A stretch of DNA of 64,000 nucleotides from positions 1,612,001-1,676,000 of the forward strand of contig AP018280.1 in assembly GCA_004296455.1 (NCBI GenBank). The letters run 5' to 3'. Numbering within the stretch: the stretch's first letter is position 1; the number at the start of each line of letters is the position of its first letter. Positions 55,774 to 64,000 of the stretch are shown here, one piece after another. The DNA comes from Calothrix sp. NIES-4101 (GTDB taxonomy: Bacteria; Cyanobacteriota; Cyanobacteriia; Cyanobacteriales; Nostocaceae). Both the position numbers and the translations under genes were made by a program. The notes beneath the pieces are model-generated. The model was given only the letters and a program-made list of their open reading frames with translations, did no database searches and was not told the DNA's origin.

Positions 55774-57381
55774 TTATAGTAAGCCGCGTTTCCCATTAGG
55801 ACGTACCGTCATCCAGTTAGTCTTAGCAAGTGCCAACTGTTCATCAGAAATTTTGGCACCAGTGAGATTAGCGCCGCAAAGGTTGGCACCTCGAAGATTG
55901 GCATTATTGAGGTAAGCATAGCTGAGGTCTGTACCTCGTAGGTCTGCTCCTTCTAAATCGGCATGGCTTAAATAAGCCTTACTCAAGTTGGCATCCCGAA
56001 GGTTGGCACGATTGAGACTTGCTCTGCCAAAGTCGCTATTAAATAAATTAGCCCCTTGAAGGTTTGCTCGTTCTAATACCGAAGAATGGAAATTAGTTCC
56101 CGATAAATCAATACCTTGGAGGTTGAGCAAACTCAAATTATATGAGGCAAAGTCTCTTCTACCTTTGGTGTAGGCATTTCGCAAACCTTCGGTGTTTAAC
56201 TGGCGAATTATTTGAGACTTGGAATTTTGGGCTATATCAGTATTTGTATTTTCCCAAGTATTAGTTTTTGTACCAACTAATCGATTTCTAGTGGCAGCTG
56301 TTGCTTCTGCGACTTTGGCTCGTCTGGCTCGAATTGCGGCTGCTACCTGTGCAACTCCAGCACTGGAATGACTACCAGAAGAGTTACTGTTGAGTATTAC
56401 CGAATCATCCTGACGATTATTACCCTGCTCTTTGATACCTCCTACAGGTTGCGATACTAGACTTTGGGCAAGGCTATCGAGGTATGGCTCCATTTCCAGA
56501 GCTCGTAATACTTCGTCAGCATTTTGATAGCGATTACGGACGGAAACCTCGAGCATTTTCCGCAGTACACGGGAAAGATGGTTACTGATGGGGACAAGAT
56601 GTTCCCACATCATTTCTCCGGTTGTGGGATTATAATCTAAATCCTTGGGAGATTTACCAGTCAGAAGATAAATACAGGTTACACCCACAGCATAAATATC
56701 GCTGGAGTAAACCGGGCGCATTGCCATTTGTTCCGGAGGTGCAAATCCAGGCGTCCCAATTGCATAGGCTGTTAAAGCTGTGTGTCCTGACTGGAGTGCT
56801 GCTGTTTGATTCACTTGGTTTTTGACTGCACCAAAATCAATCAAAACTAGTCGGCTATCTTGAGCGCGACGAATCAAGTTTGCTGGTTTGATATCGCGGT
56901 GGATAACCTTCTGTTCGTGAATATACTGCAACAAAGGCATAATCTCCGTCAAGAATTGCTTGACGCTGGCTTCGCTGAGGGCACCTTGGGCTTTGACTTC
57001 TTGTTGTAAAGTGGCTCCGCTAATATATTCTTGGACTAAATAGAACTGTTCGTGGTCTTCAAAATAGTCAAGTAACCTGGGTACTTGAGGATGGTTGCCG
57101 ATTTTGCCTAAGGTGACAGCTTCACGCTCGAATAGTTCTCGCGCCATCTGTAAAACATGTGGTGCGCTTCCCGAAGGACGAAGTTGTTTGATTACGCAAC
57201 TCGGTTCGCCAGGTAAGGATTCATCGCGAGCAATGAATGTTGCTCCGAAGCCACCTTGCCCTAGCGCTTTGATTACCCGATAGCGATCGCGTAATAATAA
57301 ACGCGAGGCACAAGACTGACACCTTTCGCTATGGTCTGAGTTTTCTGGATTGGGACAGGTAGGATTTAAGCAGTAGCTCAT
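55774..57381 (-). CDS. spkB: Serine/threonine protein kinase with pentapeptide repeats (SpkB-like)
   Basis: A 535-aa eukaryotic-type kinase. The N-terminal Cys motif (C4, C9, C21, C24; CLNPTCPNPEN) looks like a small zinc ribbon. The kinase domain (about 34-300) has GQGGFG, ATP lysine K65 (CVIKQLRP), HRDIKPANLI, DFGAVK and GTPGFAPPEQ. A low-complexity Ala/Arg linker follows, then A(D/N)LxG pentapeptide repeats from about 425 to 515. The same order of Cys motif, kinase and pentapeptides occurs in Synechocystis SpkB, linked to oxidative-stress tolerance and motility. The symbol is by architecture, not by phylogeny. Confidence 0.88.
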   Translation of the reverse strand: MSYCLNPTCPNPENSDHSERCQSCASRLLLRDRYRVIKALGQGGFGATFIARDESLPGEPSCVIKQLRPSGSAPHVLQMARELFEREAVTLGKIGNHPQVPRLLDYFEDHEQFYLVQEYISGATLQQEVKAQGALSEASVKQFLTEIMPLLQYIHEQKVIHRDIKPANLIRRAQDSRLVLIDFGAVKNQVNQTAALQSGHTALTAYAIGTPGFAPPEQMAMRPVYSSDIYAVGVTCIYLLTGKSPKDLDYNPTTGEMMWEHLVPISNHLSRVLRKMLEVSVRNRYQNADEVLRALEMEPYLDSLAQSLVSQPVGGIKEQGNNRQDDSVILNSNSSGSHSSAGVAQVAAAIRARRAKVAEATAATRNRLVGTKTNTWENTNTDIAQNSKSQIIRQLNTEGLRNAYTKGRRDFASYNLSLLNLQGIDLSGTNFHSSVLERANLQGANLFNSDFGRASLNRANLRDANLSKAYLSHADLEGADLRGTDLSYAYLNNANLRGANLCGANLTGAKISDEQLALAKTNWMTVRPNGKRGLL

Positions 57382-57778
57382 GCACTGTTAACTCGCAGCA
57401 CGAAAAAACGATGGAAGGAGAGCATATGAACCCTACTCTCAATTATTGAGATAAAATCCCCTTGCCACCAGGTCATTTTCGCTGGAAATCCCTTGAAGAG
57501 TTGCTGAAGATTACCTGGATTTACTTAAAGGACTCGTAAATACACTAGTTTATGTTTCCTAAACTGTCCCAAAATTAAACGATGGGATGCAAAAATATAC
57601 CTAACTAAGCCTGTAATTGCCTGATTTAATCGGCATTTGCCTGTTGGAGATTTTTTGGCTGCTGATTGAATAAATATACGTAATTAATGGGCAATGGGCA
57701 ATTAGTCATACCCCTCGGCAAAGCTGATGGATAAATTTAGATAACTTTAATTTAATGCCCAATGCCCAATGTTCTCTC
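57382..57778. other. Intergenic region between hemL and the kinase gene
   Basis: About 400 bases. ATGGGCAATGGGCAATT (57687-57703) can pair imperfectly with AATGCCCAATGCCCAAT (57754-57770) over a 50-base loop just past the hemL stop, a possible hemL terminator or dispersed repeat. The kinase promoter lies in the right part. Confidence 0.45.
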
Positions 57779-59077
57779 CTAGAGACTCGACATGACTTCT
57801 CTTGCGGCTGTAAGAGTTTTTTCAATGTCTTCATCAGTATGAGCGATCGCCGTAAAACCGGCTTCAAATTGCGATGGCGCGAGGTAAATGCCGCGTTCTA
57901 ACATCCCCCGATGGAAACGTCCAAACTTCGCGGTGTCAGACTTTTTCGCATCTTCGTAATTGTGTACGGGACCGGAAGTAAAGAACAGACCAAACATCCC
58001 ACTAATTTGACCGCCGCAAGCTTCATGACCAGTTTCTTTGGCGATTTGCAGCAAACCATCCGCCAGCTTTTTGGTGATGCGATCGAGGTATTCGTAAGTT
58101 CCTGGCTTTTGTAATAGTTCCAGTGTCTTAATTCCCGCAGTCATTGCTAAAGGATTGCCCGAAAGGGTTCCCGCTTGGTACATGGGGCCTGCTGGTGCCA
58201 CCATTGACATGATATCGCGACGACCACCATAAGCACCTACAGGTAAGCCGCCACCAATAATTTTACCTAGGGTAGTGATATCGGGTGTTACACCAAATTT
58301 CTCCTGGGCACCTCCGTAGGCAATACGAAAACCAGTCATGACTTCGTCAAAAACTAGTAACGCTCCATGTTCGTGGGTAAGTTCGCGTAATCCTTCGAGG
58401 AAGCCAGCATCGGGGGTAATAAAGCCGGCGTTACCAACTACAGGTTCCAGAATCACCCCGGCGATTTCGTCAGGATTTTCTGAAAATAGGGCTTTGACGG
58501 CTTCTAGGTCATTGTAGGGGGCGGTGAGGGTATTTGCTGTCGTGGATTTTGGTACGCCTGGGGAGTCGGGTAAACCGAGAGTGGCGACACCAGAACCGGC
58601 TTTGACGAGGAACATGTCAGCATGTCCGTGATAACAGCCCTCGAATTTGATCACTTTATCGCGTCCGGTAAAGGCGCGGATGAGGCGGAGAACTGCCATA
58701 CAGGCTTCTGTTCCCGAATTCACAAAGCGTACCATTTCAATGCTGGGTACGGCATCAATCACCATTTCCGCTAAGACATTTTCCAGGACGCAAGGCGCTC
58801 CAAAGCTAGTACCTTTATCTAAGGCGGCGTGGAGGGCACTAATGACTTCTGGGTGTGCGTGCCCACAGATTGCGGGTCCCCAAGTGCCAACATAATCGAT
58901 GTATTGATTGCCATCGACATCCCAAATATAAGCACCTTTGACATGATCAAAGACAATTGGCTGTCCGCCAACCGATTTAAATGCCCGCACTGGGGAACTG
59001 ACACCACCGGGCATCAAATTTTGGGCAGCAGCAAAAATTTCTTGCGATCGCGTTGTTTTAATTGTGGTATTTACCAA
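57779..59077 (-). CDS. hemL: Glutamate-1-semialdehyde 2,1-aminomutase
   Basis: PLP-dependent enzyme converting glutamate-1-semialdehyde to 5-aminolevulinate, the C5-pathway entry to heme and chlorophyll. The 432-aa protein shows the family N-terminus ([20 protein letters not shown]), [38 protein letters not shown] and the PLP lysine block [18 protein letters not shown]. Full length, start ATG 59077. Divergent from chaB. Confidence 0.97.
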   Translation of the reverse strand: MVNTTIKTTRSQEIFAAAQNLMPGGVSSPVRAFKSVGGQPIVFDHVKGAYIWDVDGNQYIDYVGTWGPAICGHAHPEVISALHAALDKGTSFGAPCVLENVLAEMVIDAVPSIEMVRFVNSGTEACMAVLRLIRAFTGRDKVIKFEGCYHGHADMFLVKAGSGVATLGLPDSPGVPKSTTANTLTAPYNDLEAVKALFSENPDEIAGVILEPVVGNAGFITPDAGFLEGLRELTHEHGALLVFDEVMTGFRIAYGGAQEKFGVTPDITTLGKIIGGGLPVGAYGGRRDIMSMVAPAGPMYQAGTLSGNPLAMTAGIKTLELLQKPGTYEYLDRITKKLADGLLQIAKETGHEACGGQISGMFGLFFTSGPVHNYEDAKKSDTAKFGRFHRGMLERGIYLAPSQFEAGFTAIAHTDEDIEKTLTAAREVMSSL

Positions 59078-59185
59078 GGTTCTCTCCCAAACAATGCTAA
59101 ATATACAGCTTCTATCCTAGGATAGGCGTAAAAATGGCTCTAAATTTATATCCTAAAAGAATAGCTGAACCAAAAAAATAACGAT

Positions 59186-59374
59186 ATGTTATACAAATCT
59201 AACCAAGACTTGCCTGCTGAAATTCGCACTCGCTTTTCTGAAGCTTGCCAAGATATATATCGAGCCGCTTTTAACTCGGCAATCCATTGGTATGGTGAAG
59301 CTCCCAAAGCTCACCAAGTTGCTTTAAGTGCTGTGAAAATGCAGTCAATAATGCATAAAGCTGCTTTTTTGTAA
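59186..59374 (+). CDS. chaB: ChaB family protein
   Basis: A 62-aa protein resembling ChaB: a short N-terminal LPAEIRTRFSEACQDIYRAA helix, then FNSAIHWYGEAPKAHQVALS and a basic tail. E. coli ChaB is annotated as a cation transport regulator of ChaA, but its biochemical role is unsettled and no chaA neighbour is present here. In cyanobacteria ChaB proteins are often encoded alone. Short, so the call depends on the family pattern. Confidence 0.72.
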   Translation: MLYKSNQDLPAEIRTRFSEACQDIYRAAFNSAIHWYGEAPKAHQVALSAVKMQSIMHKAAFL

Positions 59375-59531
59375 ATAGTAAGTAAATAAAAAGTAACTAC
59401 ACGAAAATCAACAAAACAACTTCACGAAGCGACAAAGAAAATATTAATTGCTCTAGCTATTTAATGTTATCGTAATTCTCTGGACTTATAATTTGTCCCT
59501 TGAATTTTACACCTTAGTTTAGACAACTTGT

Positions 59532-60182
59532 ATGTCTTCTTCACACCTGCCTTCATTTAAAAATGCGATTCCAGTTGACAAAATTCGCTACGATGAGAAA
59601 GGTTTAGTACCTGCAATTGTCCAAGACTATCTGGATGGCACAATTTTGATGATGGCTTGGATGAATCGCGAATCTCTACAACAGACCTTAGAAACTGGTG
59701 AGACATGGTTTTGGAGTCGATCGCGTCAGGAGTTTTGGCATAAAGGCGCAACCTCTGGGCATACCCAGAAGATACAAAGCATCCGTTACGACTGTGATAG
59801 CGATGCAATTTTAGTCACAGTTGAACAGATTGGTGATATCGCCTGTCATACGGGAGAACGCAGTTGTTTTCATCAAACTGACGGTACTATTACCCCACCA
59901 CCAGCAGATACATTGTCTCAGGTATTTGCAGTTATTTGCGATCGCCGAGATCATCCAAATGAGAGTTCCTATACTTGCAAGTTGTTAGCGGGCGGCGATA
60001 ATAAGATTTTAAAGAAAATTGGTGAGGAAAGCGCCGAAGTGGTCATGGCTTGTAAAGATGATGATGCAGATGCGATCGCTGGAGAAGTAGCGGATTTGAT
60101 ATATCATACTTTAGTCGCCTTGGCGTATCACAAAGTCGATATTAAGGACGTTTATCGCAAATTGCAAGCCAGAAGACGGTAG
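59532..60182 (+). CDS. hisIE: Bifunctional phosphoribosyl-AMP cyclohydrolase / phosphoribosyl-ATP pyrophosphatase
   Basis: Catalyses steps two and three of histidine synthesis. The HisI half (about residues 1-115) has the zinc/catalytic motif [19 protein letters not shown] and [17 protein letters not shown] with downstream Cys and His ([11 protein letters not shown]). The HisE half (about 125-216) contains [20 protein letters not shown] and [20 protein letters not shown]. At 216 aa it is a normal two-domain fusion. The glutaredoxin-like gene begins 80 bases later on the same strand. Confidence 0.95.
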   Translation: MSSSHLPSFKNAIPVDKIRYDEKGLVPAIVQDYLDGTILMMAWMNRESLQQTLETGETWFWSRSRQEFWHKGATSGHTQKIQSIRYDCDSDAILVTVEQIGDIACHTGERSCFHQTDGTITPPPADTLSQVFAVICDRRDHPNESSYTCKLLAGGDNKILKKIGEESAEVVMACKDDDADAIAGEVADLIYHTLVALAYHKVDIKDVYRKLQARRR

Positions 60183-60262
60183 TTCAAGATATCCGCATCA
60201 TATTATCTTCACTTCAATTTTTCCAGATAGTTTGTTAACTCTGTCAAAAAAACAACTAGAAA

Positions 60263-60535
60263 ATGCACTTAATCCTCTACAGTAAGCCGGGATGTCATTT
60301 GTGTGAAGGGCTACAGGAAAAACTCGCACAAATCATCGAGACACAAAAGTCTCTGTCTCTAGAGTTAGAAATTCGTGACATTACAACTCGCGATGACTGG
60401 TTCCAAGCTTATCAATACGAAATTCCTGTACTTTTTGTAGCTGAAAATCCCCAAAGTCAAGCACAAATGATTCCTCGTCCCTCTCCACGTACTTCTGTGC
60501 AACAATTAACACAATTACTCCAAAAGTATATTTAA
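60263..60535 (+). CDS. Glutaredoxin-like thiol protein
   Basis: A 90-aa protein of the glutaredoxin-like family: MHLILYSKPGCHLCEGLQEK carries a CxxC motif (C11, C14), and DWFQAYQYEIPVLFV contains the cis-proline (IPV) of the thioredoxin fold. It is of the short type often annotated as glutaredoxin 2-like/DUF836. It probably acts as a thiol-disulfide or thiol-transfer protein, though glutathione dependence is not visible. It follows hisIE by 80 bases. Confidence 0.87.
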   Translation: MHLILYSKPGCHLCEGLQEKLAQIIETQKSLSLELEIRDITTRDDWFQAYQYEIPVLFVAENPQSQAQMIPRPSPRTSVQQLTQLLQKYI

Positions 60536-60832
60536 GTAGTTGCACAACAGAAAAAATGTTGCAAAATATCACAAGTAACAATAGAGTTCTGAGTGTTGAG
60601 TGATTAGCTACTTTCACTCTGATGTACTAGTTGGTTCACCAACCCAAAATTGACGGGTGCAGATTGGCGCGGAGATTTTTGTCCCTGCAAAGTGACTTTG
60701 GTGAACTACTAGAGTTTGTTGATGGTTTGTTAATGTTTTAGCCGTTAGTGGGAAATAGCATCCAGCAACTAACAGTTAATAATTAACGACTAACAACTAA
60801 CAACTACTAACTTGTGTGTTGAGGTGGAATAA

Positions 60833-62329
60833 ATGAAACTGCGGGAACTACTAGCTGCTGTTGAAGAGATTGTGCAATTTAACGAACATCCGGCTTTAGA
60901 TGAAGAAGTTAATTGTTTAACGACTAATTCCCATGCAACAAGTGCAGGAGATGTATTTATCGGGATGCCAGGAACAAGGGTAGATGGTGGTGAGTTTTGG
61001 CACAGTGCTTTAACTGCGGGAGCTATTGCTGCGGTAATTTCTACCCAAGCCGCCGAAAAAACTTCCCCTCCCGGTGATGTATGTGTAATTACTGCATCTG
61101 ATATGACAAAAGCCTGTGCCAAAATTGCCGCCGCTTTCTATGGTTATCCCGGACATGCTTTGAATTTAATTGGTGTCACAGGGACAAACGGGAAAACAAC
61201 AACAACTCATTTGATTGAGTATTTTTTAGAACGTGCAGATAAAAATACAGCTTTAATGGGTACTCTCTACACTCGTTGGCGGGGATTTAGCGAAACTGCT
61301 ACTCACACCACTCCCTTTGCTGTAGATTTACAAAAACAGCTAGCAGCCGCAGTCAATGCCGGAAATGAATATGGGATTATGGAAGTTAGTTCCCATGCTT
61401 TGGCACAAGGTCGGGTTTTGGGTTGTCAGTTTGAAGTAGCTGTATTTAGCAACCTGACTCAAGATCATTTGGACTATCACAAGGATATGGAGGACTATTT
61501 CTCTACCAAAGCTTTGTTGTTTAGTCCTGAATATCTTGGAGGTAGGGCAATAATTAATGCTGATGATGCCTACGGCAAACGCTTAATTGAGGCTCTAGGG
61601 AAGGATAAAGTTTGGAGTTATAGCGTTAGTAATACTAGTGCTGATTTGTACATGAGTGACTTGAGTTACGAACCTAATGGTGTTAGCGGCATAATGCATA
61701 CACCTGTAGGTAGTTCACCTTTCCGTTCACCTCTCGTTGGTCAATATAACCTCGAAAATCTCCTCTCTGCTGTTGGCGTTGTTTTACACTTAGGAATTGA
61801 TTTAGAAGTCATTACTGCGGCAATTCCGGGATTTCCTGGGGTTCCGGGACGAATGGAGAGGGTACAAATAGATACAGAACAAGATATAAGCGTGATTGTA
61901 GATTATGCCCATACTCCCGACAGTTTAGAGAATTTATTAAAAGCATCACGTCCATTTATTCCTGGTAAGATGATTTGTGTCTTTGGTTGTGGAGGCGATC
62001 GCGATCGCACGAAGCGCCCAAAAATGGGTAAAATAGCTGCGGAACTTGCCGACATTGCGGTGGTGACATCTGATAATCCGCGCACTGAAGACCCAGAGAA
62101 GATTTTAGAGGATGTGTTAGCGGGTATTCCTCAAGGCATCAATCCCACTGTAATATGCGATCGCGCGGCTGCGATTCGGACAGCAATCTTAGAAGCACAA
62201 CTTGGTGATGGGGTATTATTAGCGGGCAAGGGACATGAGGATTATCAAATTCTTGGTACAGAGAAAATTCACTTTGACGATAGAGAACATGCACGAGATG
62301 CGTTAATTGAAAGAAAAAAGGCAAAATAA
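60833..62329 (+). CDS. murE: UDP-N-acetylmuramoyl-L-alanyl-D-glutamate ligase (meso-diaminopimelate adding)
   Basis: Adds the third stem-peptide residue during peptidoglycan precursor synthesis. The 498-aa Mur ligase has the ATP loop GVTGTNGKTTTTHLIEYFL, the catalytic MEVSSHALAQGRV block, the carbamylated-lysine region and, near the C-terminus, TSDNPRTEDP. The DNPR motif marks meso-diaminopimelate rather than lysine specificity, as expected of cyanobacteria. GAGGTGG lies six bases before ATG 60833. Full length. Confidence 0.96.
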   Translation: MKLRELLAAVEEIVQFNEHPALDEEVNCLTTNSHATSAGDVFIGMPGTRVDGGEFWHSALTAGAIAAVISTQAAEKTSPPGDVCVITASDMTKACAKIAAAFYGYPGHALNLIGVTGTNGKTTTTHLIEYFLERADKNTALMGTLYTRWRGFSETATHTTPFAVDLQKQLAAAVNAGNEYGIMEVSSHALAQGRVLGCQFEVAVFSNLTQDHLDYHKDMEDYFSTKALLFSPEYLGGRAIINADDAYGKRLIEALGKDKVWSYSVSNTSADLYMSDLSYEPNGVSGIMHTPVGSSPFRSPLVGQYNLENLLSAVGVVLHLGIDLEVITAAIPGFPGVPGRMERVQIDTEQDISVIVDYAHTPDSLENLLKASRPFIPGKMICVFGCGGDRDRTKRPKMGKIAAELADIAVVTSDNPRTEDPEKILEDVLAGIPQGINPTVICDRAAAIRTAILEAQLGDGVLLAGKGHEDYQILGTEKIHFDDREHARDALIERKKAK

Positions 62330-62347
62330 ACCAGAATTTTGACTAGA

Positions 62348-63151
62348 CTATATTTGCTGTTGTTCACAACGCCCATACACTAACGCAGTCCAAGACAGTT
62401 CACACAAAGTACCTCTAGGAAAAAGATTTGAACGTCTAAATTTGCCCTTGAGTTGTCGAGCCAAATTTCGAGACTGCTGCGTTCCCCGACCTTCTCTAGA
62501 TGAGTTTATCCCTAAGCCATTATCTATAATGCTTAGGGTGTACCAGCCTTCGTTTTTTGTACAAGATACTTCCAGACGGGTTGCCCCCACAGCATGTTTA
62601 CCAACATTACACAAAGCTTCTTCCAGAAATCTGCAAAGTCCTCGTTTTTGACTGAGGCTCAAATAAGCATCTTCTATGGGTTCAAATGTACGGATTTTTA
62701 CTCTGAGCTTCTGAAAGTAGGGAAAATCTCGTTCTAGAGTATAGCTATAAACTTGATAGAGGACTTCATGGATAGGGTCTTGTAAATTAATCACTATGCC
62801 ACTTTCTAAATAAAGACTACTGTCTTGATTGAGGGCTTCTTGCTGTAAGCAATCATAAATTCCCCGCAGTTCGCGATCCAATTTTTCCAGATATTTTTCG
62901 AGTGTGAGAACTAATTTCTCTGGTGGCATATCTTGTTCTCGAATTAGTTTTAAAGCTTGAGCGAGGGTTTGTAGCGGCCCATTATGGATAATTTCAAATG
63001 TGTTTTCAATTACGTCACGGTGAGCCTGAGATTGTTTCGACTTAGTTAAACGGGCAATTGTGGCAATTGTCATTGCCACTGTTCTAGGTAATATAACTAC
63101 CCAGCAAATTTTTATTTTTGCTGTAATTTTTCTCCAGAATTTTGCCAACAT
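62348..63151 (-). CDS. Histidine kinase of the HisKA_3/NarX-like type without a sensor domain
   Basis: A 267-aa kinase with one N-terminal hydrophobic segment (WVVILPRTVAMTIATIARL), the probable phospho-His in ENTFEIIHNGPLQTLAQAL, and a C-terminal ATPase domain: N box FLEEALCNVGKHAVGATRLE, G1 SIIDNGLGI and GRGTQQSRNLARQLKG. It has no recognisable ligand-binding or PAS domain, so any sensing is through the membrane segment or a partner. It follows the NarL-type regulator by 56 bases on the same strand and forms a two-component pair with it. Confidence 0.87.
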   Translation of the reverse strand: MLAKFWRKITAKIKICWVVILPRTVAMTIATIARLTKSKQSQAHRDVIENTFEIIHNGPLQTLAQALKLIREQDMPPEKLVLTLEKYLEKLDRELRGIYDCLQQEALNQDSSLYLESGIVINLQDPIHEVLYQVYSYTLERDFPYFQKLRVKIRTFEPIEDAYLSLSQKRGLCRFLEEALCNVGKHAVGATRLEVSCTKNEGWYTLSIIDNGLGINSSREGRGTQQSRNLARQLKGKFRRSNLFPRGTLCELSWTALVYGRCEQQQI

Positions 63152-63207
63152 AGGCTATTTACAATCCCAATAGTAGTAGTTAGTTCTTACCAAAACATCA
63201 CTAACAA

Positions 63208-63885
63208 CTAATCAATTAAACCTTCTTCTCTGGCTCGTATCTCTGTTTGAATGCGAATGTTTTTGCCACACTCAGGATATACATGTAAAGCGTCTTGGAG
63301 CTTACTCCAATAATGACGCACCATCCGTTCCGAGACAGACATTTGTTCCGCGATCGCCTTATCCTGTAATCCTTGATCAAATGCTAATGTCAACACCCTT
63401 AACCATTCCGGTTTAACCTCAAAACCAGAATAATTTTTTTTAATATCTTTTGTATGAGTTAATCCCTGTAACGCCCAATCAACCCTGGTTAACATTTCTT
63501 GGCTAGTAAGGCTTTTATCTGCGATTGTAAAACCACCTTTATGAGCATCAATATTTGGTCTAATCCTGACTAAAGTTCTAACATGGGCAGTTTGGACAAC
63601 AATATTGACATGAGGATAGTTTTTCATCAAAGTCCGCAGCAGTTGCACACCTGTGTCTGGTCGTGCCATCATCCCCGGTTTTTCTGGAATTGAAAGGTCC
63701 ATAATTACCAAATCCGGTTGTGAGAAAAAGATTTGATGGAGAGCATCCTTTGTATTTCCAGCAGTATCAAACTTCACATCAGGGTAATGTTGCCGCAATA
63801 TATCAATAGTCCCATCCAATACCGATTCATGGTCATCAATCACCAAAATTTTAATTAAGGCTTTCTCTAATACAGTTTGATTCAT
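63208..63885 (-). CDS. NarL/LuxR-type response regulator
   Basis: A 225-aa regulator. The receiver domain has the acidic pocket ILVIDDHESVLDG and phosphoacceptor in DLVIMDLSIPEK; ADKSLTSQEML contains the conserved lysine. The C-terminal LuxR-type HTH reads ALAFDQG-like: LTLAFDQGLQDKAIAEQMSV, then SERMVRHYWSKLQDALHVYP, with a longer tail than typical. It is the first gene of a pair with the histidine kinase downstream. Its targets are not visible; the promoter lies right of 63885. Confidence 0.9.
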   Translation of the reverse strand: MNQTVLEKALIKILVIDDHESVLDGTIDILRQHYPDVKFDTAGNTKDALHQIFFSQPDLVIMDLSIPEKPGMMARPDTGVQLLRTLMKNYPHVNIVVQTAHVRTLVRIRPNIDAHKGGFTIADKSLTSQEMLTRVDWALQGLTHTKDIKKNYSGFEVKPEWLRVLTLAFDQGLQDKAIAEQMSVSERMVRHYWSKLQDALHVYPECGKNIRIQTEIRAREEGLID

Positions 63886-64000
63886 AATCTACCTCCTGGG
63901 GTAGAGAATTGAATATTGTTTTCTAAATGATTGATTAAAATTCTTCTCTGTTTGTGTTAATTAATAATGACTACGCAATATGTATATTGATTTTCAGGAA

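Noticed and set aside
57687-57770. Clear intrinsic terminator after hemL
   Set aside because: The GGGCAAT/ATTGCCC-type arms pair imperfectly over a 50-base loop with no T-run on the proper side, so it is only mentioned in the gap description.

Overview
The window reads as a nitrogen-fixing, probably filamentous (Nostocales-type) cyanobacterial chromosome. It is AT-rich and carries many HIP1 octamers (GCGATCGC). It encodes a nitrogenase iron protein (nifH), pyruvate:ferredoxin oxidoreductase (nifJ), the photosystem II assembly factor Psb34, a SpkB-like kinase with pentapeptide repeats, and several cyanobacterial DUF families (DUF2294, DUF2993, DUF2237). I saw no rRNA, tRNA, CRISPR or prophage. 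Species assignment is inference.

Layout. 1-3.2 kb: an FAD-dependent (zeaxanthin-epoxidase-like) monooxygenase gene cut in two by a 1,679-bp insertion sequence with 12-bp terminal inverted repeats and a 9-bp target duplication. 3.3-9.9 kb: a membrane-anchored helical protein, a large dynamin-like GTPase, an orphan nifH and a receiver-only response regulator. 9.9-19 kb: a long AT-rich gap, DUF2294, nifJ, aroC, a SprT-like metallopeptidase and small hypotheticals. 19-25.5 kb: a MITE-like repeat, an SbcC-type ATPase, and a striking fusion of a cNMP-binding domain, a degenerate sigma-54-activator-like AAA+ domain and a NapH/NosR-like membrane iron-sulfur protein. 25.5-33.5 kb: efp-accB, an ArsR regulator, GerMN, DUF2993 and VOC-fold proteins, a divergent sigma-factor-like protein, a TPR protein and a secreted protein. 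33.6-39.8 kb: two ABC exporter half-transporters whose nucleotide sites look complementary and asymmetric, and a sensor kinase.

40.5-46.8 kb is the most remarkable region: four same-strand genes for two small secreted fimbrial-subunit-like proteins, a PapD-like periplasmic chaperone and an outer-membrane usher. Together they look like a cyanobacterial chaperone-usher pilus or surface-fibre system. The usher has a long Asn/Gln/Ser/Thr-rich N-terminal extension with an internal duplication, and two carboxypeptidase-regulatory-like domains at its C-terminus.

46.8-64 kb is mostly metabolic and signalling genes: a PhyH-type oxygenase, DUF2237, a HAD phosphatase, glucosamine-6-phosphate deaminase, a GNAT protein, a Rieske oxygenase, psb34, a TPR/FHA/SpkB group, hemL, chaB, hisIE, a glutaredoxin-like protein, murE and a response regulator/histidine kinase pair. 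Most functions are assigned from motifs and family resemblance read by eye; no database search was possible.
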